From contig WACJ01000055.1 in NCBI GenBank assembly GCA_008973525.1, positions 620,001-684,000 on the forward strand: DNA of 64,000 nt. Reading direction: 5' to 3'. This stretch comes from Stenopsyche tienmushanensis (lineage: Eukaryota > Arthropoda > Insecta > Trichoptera > Stenopsychidae). Positions within the stretch are counted from its first letter, which is position 1; each line of letters opens with the position of its first letter. The translations under genes and the position numbers were made by a program. The notes beneath the pieces are model-generated. The model was not told where the DNA came from and did no database searches. It worked only from the letters and a program-made list of their open reading frames with translations. Shown in pieces: positions 12,973 through 27,000 of the stretch.

Positions 12973-15900
12973 TTATCTAGAGTTTGTCATTTACCATAGC
13001 AATTGTATTTCCATTTAGTCCAGATAATCAAAAATCTACCATGATTGCTGTTGATTATTATGGATCTCAATATCGAATAGACCCTCGATTATCCGGTAAT
13101 GTATCAATAAAATGCTATATTTTATTCTGTAACCACTTTAATAGCTCATATAAATATTTTTTGGACCAACCAATAAATTTAAATATCATTCATGATGGAT
13201 ATTTTTGGCTTGAGATCATTTTTGATTTCTCATTTTATTAAATTATTATATAAAAAAATGAAATACATGCAAGGTTATTCATGGACAATTATTTGGAAGA
13301 TACTATATTTTTACATCGTATTTGCATAAATAATTGCATCAGTCGACTTTTATTGAGACTAATTTGAATTTTTGCTCTTAAATAGTACGAATAAAAAGAA
13401 ATTCTCGTTCGAAAAATATAATGCAGTATAATAAATAGCATTGAATAATGTCTGCAGCCTCTCTTCGATTTGATATATGGCATTCGACTTTCCCTCCCAA
13501 AGGTCCTTTTTATTATGTTACGCCTCCCTAGCGCTAAATAAATCTATGAGAATTTTTATGTCCTTATTAGCCGATGTTACGAGCTCGTTTGTGCCCTTCC
13601 GTACTTCCTGTCGGTACTGCCGCACATTTCTACGCTCGATGTAATCGAGGAATTTCAAGAAGTCTGTGCGGCTTCTGAAAGCCAGCCCTAATCTTACCTG
13701 ACGGTGCGTCCTGCGGATTCAGCCCGATCCTTGGGGCTTATTTGCATATTACGCAACCAGCCCTTTCTCTGTTACGCAAGACTTTTGAGCTGCGACACTG
13801 ATGTTGTTTTTCCACGAGAGCCTTATTTTATAACCACTTTTATTTTTAGTACTGATGAATTCGGTCCCGCTCCCGAACCAATCTCTCTTATCTTTGCCAA
13901 TGAGGTAGATTATTCAGACCGCTTTGGGGCTTTTTGTATTATTTCAAATGACCTCTCAACAGTATTTAATTACAAAGTTTTTTAAGCTAAGTGATTAATG
14001 TTACTTTATACAAAGAAGGATTCTGTTTTGCTGGTGACCCTTCGCGTATCATTTACGCTGGATCGAATTTATTTATTTAAAAATATAAAATACTTTCTGT
14101 TTGAATTTTCGACGCAATAATTAAACACTGCGTGGGCACTTTTTAAAGAAATGCGAAAAATTCCTCCAACCTTTTTTTACCCTCAAAAGAGCTCAAAAAT
14201 TTAACGATGACACATTTTTAGCGTGTTACGCCCTTTTTATGCGAAAGGGTATGAAACATAAAAACAAAAATTTCCGCCCCTAAATGTTCACTCCTTTTCA
14301 AATATCGTTTATGATATATAAAATGTTTTAATGTGCGCCCTTAATTCGAAAAATGTAATATATTGCAAGCCCTTGTCATTGCAAAAATATATTTAAAGTC
14401 GAGCTTGCATTTTTGATAAAGGAAAAATTTAATATGCATTGAAAATTACCTTTTAATTAATATACCTTTCTTGTCTATTGCTTTAAACTTTTCTTAGAAA
14501 TAATGTTTTGCAACTGTATGTTGTTATTTCGTTTCTAAATTGTAATAAAATATAATAATAAAACACATGCAGTAATAAAAAAATTCGATAACACTACGAT
14601 AAAAAGGAAATATTCAATAATAATTTAAATTAGCAAGTAACCATGAAGAAATAAAGATCATAGATTGAACCCCTCTTGATTCACTACGTTTGAATATCAC
14701 AAACATTTCTATTTGAGATATTTAGACCAGCGAGCTTTACATATGTGCAATTATGCAAAATCAATTCGTTTATGTATTTTGTTGTTTTTTAAAATTCAAA
14801 ATATCGCATTCTTCAATCAGTCGATATCAACATGTCGTTAGTTATAAGCGGTTTTTCTTACAAAATCACTATGTTTAATGTTGTATTCAATTAGAATATC
14901 AGAAAACGATTTCATAAATTATTTTTTAATGATGCAACAAATTTAAATGTTGACTTTGCACCGTGACAAAATATACGGATATACACAACGTGGACGATCA
15001 ATGTTCTCGTGGCGCTTACGTTTATGTTTTTTCGTTTACTATGCAAAAAACGATGCAATTTTATTGTATTATAAGCAAAATTTTAGCGTTTGTCGAATTT
15101 TTTGCGTTGCTATTTCATGATACATGTGTCGATATTTCATTTTCATTGCTCAATAACAAAATATGACCGAGTCAACATATTCACGCTTAAGATTTGTTGC
15201 GGGATAATATCGTTATTGAACGTTAGTAGGGATGAACTTTGATATATGTCTGACTTAGCCCTGAAATAATTCATATTTATTATTACGCAATAATGTTGAA
15301 TCATCTTCTACAATCTAATCTGATGTTACGGAAGATGTGAGCAAGATTTTGACAGATGACTCCAATTATTCTTACCGATTTTCATCTCAAATACACAGGC
15401 CCGAAATTGCGAAAATCTTATTACATTTCGGGGGAATTGCCCTCTGTTATACGGAGTATTTCAGCGAAAGGCTTATCGAGGAAATGTTTTAATGTTGATA
15501 TGATACTTTCAGCTTTTCCAGACGTTTCTATGATGAAGCGAACAGTCAACTCCGAATGAATAATTGCTTAATTCGTTTTAAGGACAACTATTCAAGTCGA
15601 GTGTGGCTCCGTGATAACGCAACCGGAGCTACTTAAATTGCAGAGTGATCCTTCGAGGGCGCAAATTACGATATATAAATAAAAGTTTGGACACATTCGG
15701 GTTCTTGAACTATAATATAAAGTTATTGCTTGTATCGCAAAATTGACGTAAGAAAAAAAGGCGACCAGAATTCTGCTCGATAATCCTTTTTTCGTTCTGG
15801 TAACGTGACCACTTTTTTGAGCTTAATGCCGAGGGTCAGATTATAAGGATTATACATCATACTTGAATCGACCTTTTCTTATCATAAGGTCCCATGATTC

Positions 15901-16157
15901 CCATACGTAATGCGCTAAACCTTCAAACTATTTTTTTTTCTTGATTTTACTTTGCTACATGGCTTATGGGGATTCGCCATGATTTTCTTTCAGGATATCT
16001 GAAGCGTCAGTGTTAAGCGTTAATATTATATTTCAATAACATACAGTATATTGGAATTGAAATTTGAATTCTTTCTATGTTCGATTTAAATACACGTCTT
16101 TTGAGCATCGTGGAAATCCTTTAATGTAACATGCCCTTATTCCATATAAATATACAA
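12973..16157. other. gene-free sequence with a GC-richer island
   Basis: No exon is recognised. A GC-richer island at about 13490-13860 contains a POU-type octamer (ATTTGCAT, near 13740-13755) and could be an intronic enhancer. This is speculative. The remainder is AT-rich. Confidence 0.5.
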
Positions 16158-16908
16158 GGGTGTTTTGCACATGTACCGACAAACATTTTTTGGGGGTTAA
16201 GGGAGTCATTTGCTACGTTTCACATGTAGTCCTAAGTATCAGAGTTGTCGAAATAGAATGTTTTTTTCAACATTTTAAAAAAATACCCAAAAATTCACCT
16301 TTAAATCATAACTTTTTAATCTGTAGTCGTAATAGCACGAAATAATTATTTTTGATTTAAATATATCATTATTTTATGCAATCAATTTAAAAAAAAACTT
16401 ATGAGCTTCCAAAGGCTAACGCACGGGTCCGTTCTTCTATCGGGCCGTGATGTTGCTGGACGAATGGATGGGAATAGACGGGCGTCGAATGGAAAGACTC
16501 TCTTCGTTAGATAGCTATTTATTCCACACTAGAGATAGAGAGAGAGAGATCTGGCTGCAGGAGGGACGACTTCCCGCAGCCAAGGCTAACTGACGACTCT
16601 CCCTACTCCCGCCTTCTGCATGGCACTACCCAACCGGCAAAGCTGCACGCGCAAGAAGCGATCCGTCGGTATGCAGGTGCAATGTCTCCGCAGGGCCACA
16701 AGAGATGGCGCTGTTAAAATAACACATTGCACCTGAAGAGAGATGAATGATGTGATAGATTTAAAGGTGACATTTTGGGTATTTTTTCAAAATGTTGAAA
16801 AATAATTCTATTTCGACAACTTAGAGCCCAGGTCCTATGTGTGAAACGTGACAAATAATTCCCTAACCCCCAAAAAAATATTGTCGGCCCATGTAAAAAA
16901 TAACACTC
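16158..16908. mobile_element. foldback transposon with ~145-bp inverted arms
   Basis: The left arm (about 16158-16308) and the right arm (about 16763-16908) are inverted copies. Matching blocks include GTGTT...ACATG, CCGACAA, TTTTGGGGGTTA, GTTGTCGAAATAGAAT, TTCAACATTTT and CACCTTTAAAT, in mirrored order. The roughly 450-bp centre is GC-richer and holds two hairpins: CAGGTGCAATGT with ACATTGCACCTG (about 16674-16735), and TGGCTGC...GCAGCCA (about 16550-16582). No transposase frame is seen. The structure suits a non-autonomous foldback element or a MITE with a nested insert. I cannot assign a superfamily or an exact target-site duplication. Confidence 0.75.
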
Positions 16909-19404
16909 ATATTTGTCTTTAAATAGTTATTTTTACATATATTATGTATCGGAATTTTTCCTGCAATATAAAATTATCATGAGTGATTAGTATTTAGCTT
17001 TATCTTAAGAAAATAGTATTTAATTGTGGTAATTTAATAGTGACATTGTTTGAAATGGTCTGGGGTGAGCTATCTAGCAAGGTAAATGAATGAATTATGG
17101 ACAAATCTCTGTCATAGAAAGGTTGTCAAATAAATGTATAGGGTATAATTAATTAGATTAGCACAGAATAGAGCCTCGTCAAACTCACAAAGATGATATC
17201 TATATAGAAAGATAAAAAACGACATGAAAATATGAACACAATTTCAGATTGAAAAAATTTCAGCGGAAATACATCCATCTAACAGGCTCATATCTGTAAC
17301 ATCTATCTCTGTAAATAAAATATAATAATTAAGACGAAAATGTTTTCGAAAGCACCCAACCACTTCCATCCTATCGCTCGACTAAATTGCGATCCGATGC
17401 AAAAACGAACCCACGTGCGAAAGCGGCCATTTTGCAGAACACGCGGGAGCGGGGAGCGGTCCGACGATTCTGTTCTCAAGAGCGCCCCCACTTCACATTA
17501 TAAATCCAACATATAAAGGCATAAAATTTTGCATTGGATTTAGAACTCTCAAAATTTTTGAAAGAAAATGAAATGAATATAATTTGATTTTTATCAAATG
17601 TTAATCAAATCTAGTTTTAAGGGTTATTTAAATGCCAAAATGCGGATGGCAGTCTCGAAAGATGCCTTCGTTGTCGTTTTTATTTTGAATGTTCATATTC
17701 AAATGGCGATTGTGACAAATTGTAATGAATGTTCTCTAGTTCCGCGACGGGCATTTGAGGGTAGTATCGCAAATGGCGTCCGCGTAATCTTTTTATCACG
17801 GTCGCGCACAATTAAATAATAAACCCTTGTAACGTTATACCAGAATTATGGTCGGGTTCGCGCGACCCCTGTTGTGCCATAATATATAAAGCATCCCCTA
17901 GTCCTTGCGACCCCTGCGGTCAGACCCCCAAAGCCCGCTTCCGGTGACACGGATGATTTTCAAATTAAAACTCGCCGACGAGGTTCCCGCTCTTTTTATT
18001 CTTTAGCCGCAAGAACTTTTCCTTTTTCGTTTTGGCTCTCCTCGCTGAACTTCTGAGAATAATAATTTTACGATTTCGTTTTGTTCAGCCGTGACGAAAG
18101 ATAATTTCAAGCGAAAGAGCGAACATAATAGCTTGCACGTCTAAACAATGGAGCTCTTCTTTTATGATTTCGATTTGCTTCACGGAGAGTTCAATGAATG
18201 ATTGTGTTGTTACGAAAGAGTTTAAACAATGCCCTTCTCCTTGCTTCGGTACTTTGAAATTATTCTAAATGGCTGAAAGAAATATATATATATGTATTTA
18301 ATTTGCATACCTGTAGTTAGTGCTAGGATGGCGGTCAGATTTGTAATTCAATCTTTCTCTATTGAAATATACTGGAGGTAGCAATTATATTTTTAAAATT
18401 ACATGTATATCATGTTATATGAATATGAATATCATGTTATATCATGAATATCATGTTATAGTGATCAGAAATTAAGTTATTCTAATAAAAATAAATTAGC
18501 CTAGTTAAACGCAAAGTAATGATACCTGACAGTCCGGATAGACCTCTTATTTTAACCAATTAGAGTTTAGGATGTGTGTCTGAAGTCGATCACTCATTTT
18601 ATTAATATTTTGCTCAAGGGGTGCAAAAATGAAGTTATGTAGAATTTACATTTGCCGATGATGAACTATTCAATATGATTAATAAATACAGAGAAAAGCG
18701 CATGAACAACTACATACATTGAGTATTTGAACATCCAATATATCTTAAAATCATATTATAAAACCTTCGTATTGATATATTAATTAACAGAGATGCCGGA
18801 TGTCTATCCAGTGTCGATAAACTATAGTCTTTACAATTATATCCTCATTCAAATAACAGCGTTGTAAAACTTTATTTGGCTGAGTCTGAAACGATACTCT
18901 TACATGAGTCTATGATAATAAATCATACTCTAGCGTCACATAAATACCGTCATAAAATATCTTAATTGGCAAGTCGCTTTAAGAATTATTTCCAGACAAT
19001 TAAGCATTTTACTTGAAACACAAGTCGAATAGTAAAATATCTGAGCAATAAACGATCCATCATATAAAATTTCCCATGATATCTCATAGAGCAATCATTT
19101 GCCATTTTAAGATCAAGATTTTATGATTTATTAATATTTTATCAAGTGATCCATCACTCAATGCATTAGCTATTTTCAGATATGAGACTATCGATATTAT
19201 ATAAAATGAAGCTTTCCATCATCTCCTTTAAGCTATTTTTTTAAGGCTTAAAGCTTCAGAGTGAATCTATGGATTAAAGAGTATTAATGGCTTTTAAACA
19301 TTTTTATATTTAAGCGCTGAATCAGAATATATGTATTTGATGCAACGATTAAAATATTTTAAAAATACCAACCGATTTAACACTAATATTTTTTTTGTCC
19401 ATAG
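16909..19404. other. gene-free sequence upstream of FLVCR-type exons
   Basis: No exon is recognised. GC-richer patches at about 17340-17490 and 17740-18060 stand out from the AT-rich surroundings. The stretch ends at the polypyrimidine tract and AG acceptor of the first visible FLVCR-type exon, so at least the 3' part is intron. Confidence 0.55.
18407..18461. repeat. short tandem repeat, ATATCATGTTATA unit
   Basis: Three near-copies of ATATCATGTTATA, separated by ATGAAT-type spacers, run in direct orientation. It is a short AT-rich tandem repeat with no coding role. Confidence 0.7.
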
Positions 19405-22400
19405 CTTGGAGTCGCTACCGGATTCCTACTACCACCGATGCTGGTGAGAGCCAGCGAAGACGTTGAACAAGTTGGAAAAGATCTCAAATTTATGTTTTAC
19501 CTCTTGGCCGGATTGACTTCCGTCTTGTTCGTGCTCATATTGATATGTAAGTATTTTCAGGCGACTTTTTTAATAAAACCATAAATATTCCAAGTCACGC
19601 TCGTATATTTGCGCCGAGGAGGGCAACTCCTTCTTCTTTCCCATGAAATGTGCTATATAAATAGTCCAGGGATGTATTTATTCGGAAAGTTGTAGAATCG
19701 GGATTTTCGCAACCTTTTGTATTCATTGTTTTTGAATCCTTTTCCGCCTCGCCTGTCGGTTAACTTAACCGTAACGTTTTCCATTTTGAACATGCTTTCG
19801 ATGTGGAATCCTTCATGGACTACAATATATTTATTTTAGATACTGAAAACTTCCATTTTTGTAACTTTTTCGCTTCGGCCATCAATGGCTAGTTTTTTCG
19901 ATTTACCCCATTTTAAATTTACTGCGAGTCATTTAACATTAATTGATTTTCAATCGGTTTATAGCGCAGTCACGTTTTGCTGATGGAGGGAATCGGAAAT
20001 TTTAATTAAAAGTCTTTTGTATCTCTATTTAATAGAGTTTTTGTATTTAAAATATGGAACAAGGGATTGAAAGAATGAAGTACCTCAAGATAAATCTTGA
20101 ATATTTTTTTTTTTTTTATTTTGGTTCTGGATTTACTTAATTAAAAATATCAAAGTTAAAATCAAAATCTTCAAATGCTTTTTTGAAAAATTTGTTTTCG
20201 ATATTGAATCAAAATTAAGTGCTCAATCTTCTAAATAAAGATATAGTATTCATTATTCTAAAGAGGCTATATATCATCATTTCAACAATGGATCTTTTGT
20301 TAATACATGCTAAACTTGTCTTTTAAAGTTGTTTTATGACTTTGGTCGCCATTTTTTAACTTTTTATCGTCATTTGTATTGCACAAATGACTGTGATTTA
20401 TTGTCATATTTATTTTAACACAATCTTAATCTTAAGCTTTATACGATTATTTTGTAGAAAAATCGACGAACATATTGAAGAACGTTGCAAAAGATTGTGT
20501 GTCTTAATAAACTTACTTTATTTTTTCCGCTATTTAAACATACTCCTGACGCTAAAGCGATCAGAGTAAAGGATTTCCGCAATAAGATTCTATTGTATCA
20601 TATTTCTTGAAAATACACTATTAAACTAGCTTTGGGCTTTCCAGATGAGAGATATTTTTCTTTGAACTCTTTGTGTGAAATATTAATGGAACATTTTTTT
20701 CTCTTGGAATATTTTAAAATGAAATATGAAAAAGCTCGCCCTCATAAAGAATGTGCTAAAAAATATAAATATAAAGGAAGCGAATCCATTGAAGAATATG
20801 CAATACTCCGGGCAATGTAAGAATCAGCAATCTCTGCAGGCTCTTAGAGGAAATTCGACTTTTGCCACACAACGTTGAGCCGCACTGTCCCGGAAGTATT
20901 ATTTTTTAATTTATGGCGGTCCCAATGTATTGTGTCATATTTTCCAGAAAAAAGGGAGGGATTTTCTTAGGGCGCATAAAAACTACCCCAAGTGGTATAT
21001 TTCTGCCGTATCTTTGACTCTTTTGAAGATCTGATGATACTCTTCCGTTTGTTTTGTTTCCTAGTCTGATAAACAAGGGCATTGAATTTCGGACAAAAAA
21101 AAATGGGAGCCGTGCCAAATTGCTGGGGCATGTGCAGACCATCTTTTCATAGATTTAATATATCATATTTTTATGTAATTGATATTGGCGTTTCGTTCGT
21201 TCCGTATTGGTTAAATCACATTTTTATTGTCATTGTCCTTACAGTTTCATATCGAATACTGCTTCAGGATTTCCTTACTGTCGCATTCAATTAGCCTATC
21301 ATGTATTTTTTATGTTACACCCAAAAATCGATCTTCCGTTGTGTTTAAGCACTGGCATTACAAATATAATGCCTAAATTTTTCGTTACTTTACAGTTTCT
21401 TGCTTGAAATGTATTAAATTTATTAGATCGATTTTTTCATACTGTTGAAACTATTGAAGAATTAATATTAGGTTAGCCCAAAAGAAATCTATTATTTGGT
21501 TATTTAAATCTTTTAATATTAAAATCATATATATTCAGGATACAAGCGTCGATTTTTTTGTATCAGGATATTTCTTTCTATAATCATTTACCAACAAAAA
21601 AGATTGTCATCGATAATGGACCATTTTCTTTAGAGCCTTAACATCAGTCATCCTCTCAAGGACAACATCTTCATTTAAAAACTGTAATGAGTTACTCAGT
21701 ATCTGGAAAAATCATGAAGAGTTGCTAGTCACAAAGTCTTCTATGTTTTTTTCGGTAATGTGTTCGACATCAATGCTTTTTCTTTTCGGAAAATCTTCTA
21801 CGCTTTCGATTCTTAGTGCATTTACTATATTTTGCTTTTAACTGAAAGTTCGTCGTCAAAAAAAGCAAAAGACACCAACTCTTCAGACAAGTACCATAAA
21901 TGACCCAGAATTTTTTCATGGTAACTTTGACTATTGTTTGGTTTATACTTTCAAAGGATGCAAGGTCTTTTAATTATTGTAAGTCATTTCTCAGTGCTAA
22001 ATATCCGACAGGGGCTTGAAACCAGTATTATGTATATATTATGACTAAAAATACATATATCTTTCACTGCTTTCTCTTCCTTTTTCGTTAGTTTAGACTG
22101 TAACGATCCCAAATGAAGAAAAATAAATGGTTTCGAGCTTTGTCATGTTTACCATTAATAATGAAATTAAATTTATGTCACAAAAAATCTGATGAAAATA
22201 AAGCTACAATAAGAAAAATATACAGGGATGTTTTCATCACTGTGTCTGAACACAAACGGATTTCAAACGAGAGCGTGCGAAAATAATAGATTTGTTTCAG
22301 GAAGACCTAACATATTGTCAATAGTTTTCTGCTTAGTCGTATTTTTTTATCTTAGGTAGAAAAAATGCTTTAAAAACATGTAGTTTCAACTAGCTGAAAT

Positions 22401-24067
22401 TAATTCATTCTCTTTTCCAAGGTCATTAATAACAAGTTTTCAAGAATGTTGTTCAAAAAATATGATAGGTTTGATATTAAAAAAAAATTGTTTATTATTG
22501 CTATGTGAATTTAAATACTTGACAATTTCGAAGAATATCAAAATTTCAAGTGCTCGTTATAAGCGTGAAATATTTTATACTGTACCTGTTCAAATATTCT
22601 TTGTGTGATTTTACTGTAACTAAAAGTCGATTATTTTAAATATTTAATTTAATTTATATTATCCCTTTCTAGTTTTCAAGGCAGGTCCTCCTACACCACC
22701 ATCAGCAGCTCAGGACATGCAGAGTCCCATTGGAGACAACTTTCTTTAAATCCATAAAACGTCTAGCCATGAATCGCAATTACATTTTGCTCCTCATTTC
22801 TTACGGCATGAACGTTGGCTGTTTCTATGCAATTTCCACCTTGCTCAACCAAGTCGTTCTCCAATACTACCCCGTAAGTATTCATCACTCATTTCTTGTT
22901 TTAAATTTCAACTTAAATCATTATCTTGTGTCCGAGTTTATATACGACTTATCGGGCTGACAGTCGTAATCCAATATTTACAACCGATCAATCATTATCT
23001 TGACTTAGCTCAGACATTCAAGGGTCATTAAGCTCGTCAATTATAATAGTAAACATTCTCAAATTTACAGGGTGCCAACGAAGATGCGGGCAGAATAGGT
23101 TTGACCATCGTTTTTGCCGGAATGTTGGGGTCCATAATGTGCGGTATTATTCTTGACAAGACTCATCGATTCAAAGAAACTGCTTTGGGAGTATACTCAG
23201 CCTCCGTTGTGGGGATGGTCATCTACACTTTTACCCTTAGCACTGGATATATAGTTATAGTTTACTGTAGCAGCTTTTTGTTAGGGTAAGTATTTTAATC
23301 CACTCGCTATTCCTTCTTATATAGGTCTTCTCTATTATATTATATGCATAGAATTGAGAATAATGTAAATGAGAAATATTTATATGTATTAATGCTTGTA
23401 CAACAATTAATTATAATGTAATCTAAGATTCTCTATCCAAATCTTCAAAGCATATATACCAAGCATACAAATTTTCTTAATAGAAAGGAACGATAATAAA
23501 TATTCAGTAAGGCACATGTCAGTATTTGAAATATAAATGTGAAAATAAGACAAATGACCTTCCATAAAAGCATTTCAGCATGAAAGTTTATATGAGACAA
23601 ATCTTTTTATTATGCCTTATATGATTATATTTATATATTTAATAAGTTAATTATTGATGTTATTTTCAGCTTTTTCATGACTGGATATTTAGCCGTTGGA
23701 TTTGAATTTGCTGCCGAAGTAACATACCCTGAACCAGAAGGAACTACCGCTGGAATCTTAAATGCAGCTGCACAGGTATTAATTACATGACATTAACATA
23801 AATATATTTATTTTTATACTACACAATAAATATATTATGCCATAAATATTTAAACCGTATCAAAAGTTGAAATTAATTCTAATTCTATTTTTTTTATCGT
23901 TCAAGGTATTTGGAATTGTATTGACAATAGTGTACGGATACTTCCTGAAGTTATGGGGAGACGTTTGGGCAAACATAAGTCTTTGTATTATTTTGGTAAT
24001 TGGTGCGATCGTCACGGCCATCATCAAATCAGATCTCCGCAGGCAGGCTGCTCAAGGTGTCGCCTAA
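19405..24067 (+). CDS. FLVCR-type MFS transporter, C-terminal half, one frameshift
   Basis: Five exons (19405-19546, 22673-22873, 23071-23285, 23670-23775, 23906-24067) encode about 275 C-terminal residues of a major facilitator of the FLVCR1/2 family, which carries heme, choline or ethanolamine across membranes in animals. Family marks include GFLLPPMLV, the PPTPPSAAQ linker, [36 protein letters not shown] and IKSDLRRQ near the end. The remaining hydrophobic segments fit the second half of a 12-helix protein. The upstream exons are absent, so the gene begins before this window or beyond recognition. Exon 2 opens in one frame, then meets TAA at 22747-22749, while the conserved FFKSIKRL continuation lies one base out of register. 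Every other junction keeps phase. A sequencing error or a recent lesion would explain this. The family is certain; the substrate is not. Confidence 0.88.
21468..22310. mobile_element. mariner-like MITE in FLVCR-type intron
   Basis: The sequence starts TTAGGTTAGCCCAAAAG, next to a TA, and ends in the inverted counterpart (reading TTAGGTCTTCCTGAAAC from the other side). Both ends then share AAATCTATTATTT. This gives terminal inverted repeats of about 30 bp with the TTAGGT end typical of some mariner subfamilies. The interior has no intact transposase frame. The 3' flank is not a clean TA, so the exact end is uncertain by a few bases. Confidence 0.6.
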
Positions 24068-27000
24068 AGCGTCAACGCCATGATAACGTTTGTCTTTCAA
24101 CGATGGCAAACGTGTTAAGGTTTCATATTATTGTAAATATCCGATCATTTAGATCAGAAAGGCGGTTAGTAAAATGAGGAAAAATTAAATCGTAGACAAT
24201 TTATTTCTATGATGGTGCATAAAGAACACTTGCTTCTGGCCGGCCTTCAAATCGATAATTATTTGTTTTTGTTGTTGTTGTTGTTGATCCTTTTTGCGAC
24301 TATAAAACTAAGCGCACTAATTTCAATGTTCCTTTTATAATTTGAATAAGTAATAAATCAATTCAAGGATCTCGGGATCTCACATATAGACACAAATCGA
24401 ACACGTAATCGTTCTGATGTATTGATTTTGTGCTCTGCTGTATTGAACACTTCATTCCAATCGATTATATTGGTATTCTTTATTCATGATTTATTGGAAA
24501 AGTCATTTTACAAAAATTTAGATCTATTGTATTAAATAATATATATTCACTTATATCGTGAAATGAAGAAAATATGATATTATAACAAAATTTATCGGAG
24601 GCGTGAAGTAATATTTTTTTAAGTAAAGTATAGTATTTATATATGATCAAGATTTAAATTGTAATATTTACCAGACAAACAATTGGTGTCAAATGTAGAT
24701 AGTAACTATACGGATAGTTCTCTATTAGCCTATCCCATTGTTGTTTGTATGCTAATAGTTACGATAAAATAAATTATTTATTTTGATAGTCTACAAATTG
24801 TTGTTAAGTAGATTTCAAAGCTATTGAAGACGGTAATTTGATACAATTTTTTCTAATCGTGCTAGAACCATGGTGTGACAATAATGAAGCCTTTAGTGAT
24901 GGAGCGTCCCGCTCCGAGTAGTATTCAAACGAAAAGTTTACAGCTATGATAGAATCATATTTTCATAGTCCTCAATAAAGTATTTATCATTCGAGCATTA
25001 TATTTTTAAAGATATACACTATTTTGAATCATTCCTATACTAATGAAAAATGAAATTCCATAGAGGTTGTATAATCCTCTCTAAAAAAGTATTTCCTAAA
25101 AACTTGTTTTTATACGCAGTGTTGTTCAAGAAATATTTTTGTCGATTTTAAAAGAAGATCTATATAATTTAAAGCATTTAAAGATTAAAAATATATTTAA
25201 ATCAGTGAAATAATGCAGTTTATTTTATAAATGAAATAACAGTTGAACAAATTCAAACTGTACACAAAAATATTATAAGATCTGTATACTGTAGAGCTAA
25301 TATTAAATCTCCACTATAATAAAACTTTCACTAGCCAGTTATGTGCATGTGTTGTAAAATCATTACATAAACGTATCCTCTAACAAATATAAAAAAATGA
25401 TAATTATGTAAATTTATATAATTATTTACAATGACTGTTAAATAAGACAATATTAAACGTTTGCAGTTCTGTAATAGAGTTAGAATACAGTGAAAAAATC
25501 CATGTAAATAGAAGTTTATAACAAATAAATACAATAGCAAACACTCATTAACAATTGTAAATTAGTATTAAAATCATAATAATTGTGGTTTTTTCCCCAA
25601 AAAAAAAAATCGCTGGAATTTCAATGTTATTTATTTAAAATATGACCCAGAAGAAAATGTTTTTATAAAAAAATCATAATTCAGTTATATTTATCTTTCC
25701 TTCCTATATTTATATTAATTTATGTGCGAGCTTCCATATGATTGTATTTATTTAATATTATTTATTCTATTCGGTGTCATAAGACCCATGACTCTGTACA
25801 ACGTTGGTTTTTTCATTTCAATTTCGTTTTCATATAAGATTTCTTTAAACGATACATTTAAGTTAGATTTATCAATGTGATAATAGATGTAGTTTTATGT
25901 TAAGTGTTGTTTCGAATATGTTGTTTTGACGTTGAAAAAATAAATCTTTGAGCTATGCTCTGCGTAAAATATTACACAAATGGAAAACGCATCATTTTAG
26001 AAACGGTATATGTATTATAAAGTAGAGAGTGCCTATGGGGACTGTAAATATATACTCCTCGGCAATAGCTCTTCGTTTTACATTCAATAAAATCGCTTGT
26101 CACAAATTCTGTACTGATTCAATGACAATAATGTCTTTTTGATGAAACTCTTACTGAAAACTTCATTTAAAAAAAATAATAATTAGTATTTTCATCCTTA
26201 ATGCTGTATAAACTTGGCTTTGTGGTATATATACATATGTACTTTATATGTATATTGTGAATAATCCTAATTCTATTATTAGGTGAGAATATTTTCATTC
26301 AATATTATTAATGCTAATGTGGATATAACCACAATAAAAAATATTTATTTGGTATATAAGACAATAATTCTATAATATATAAACAAACGTGATTGCTTCT
26401 TTCTTCGTTTATAAAATGTTTATTAAAAAATTATACTGTTTTTATGATAAAAATTCAAAAATATTTTTTGATGCCAAACAAGTCTATGTGTTATTTTTAT
26501 GTTGAGATTAAAACGGCTGCTAATGAAAGACTTGCTAGAGCGTTGTGGATGTATTTATTACAATTTTTTTATATTCACCAATTTATACATATTTGCTATT
26601 TGTAATTAAAATTATTTATTAGAATATATATATATATATAATTTTTAGGGGATGATTATATAAAAAAAAATAGGTTCAGCCAGTATTTACCAATTGTTAT
26701 CAAACAAGCAATGATTTCACACCGTGCATTAAAAAAATGAATCCTATCGTCTATCAAGTCAGTCCATAGATTGTGCATATTTTTGAGAAAATTAAAAGCA
26801 TCCTTTTATTATCAAACAGTATCTATTCAATAATCACTGGTAAATTTTAATTAACAAGTTTTTACCATTCAAACAAGATTGCTTTGTTTTTCGGACATAA
26901 ACCATTGGTAAGAACTTATTATAGTTACCTAAATAACATCTTATTCTACGTGATTGGGAAGCATGTCCTTTTTAAAGTGAATTAATGGAAAAATGAGAAT

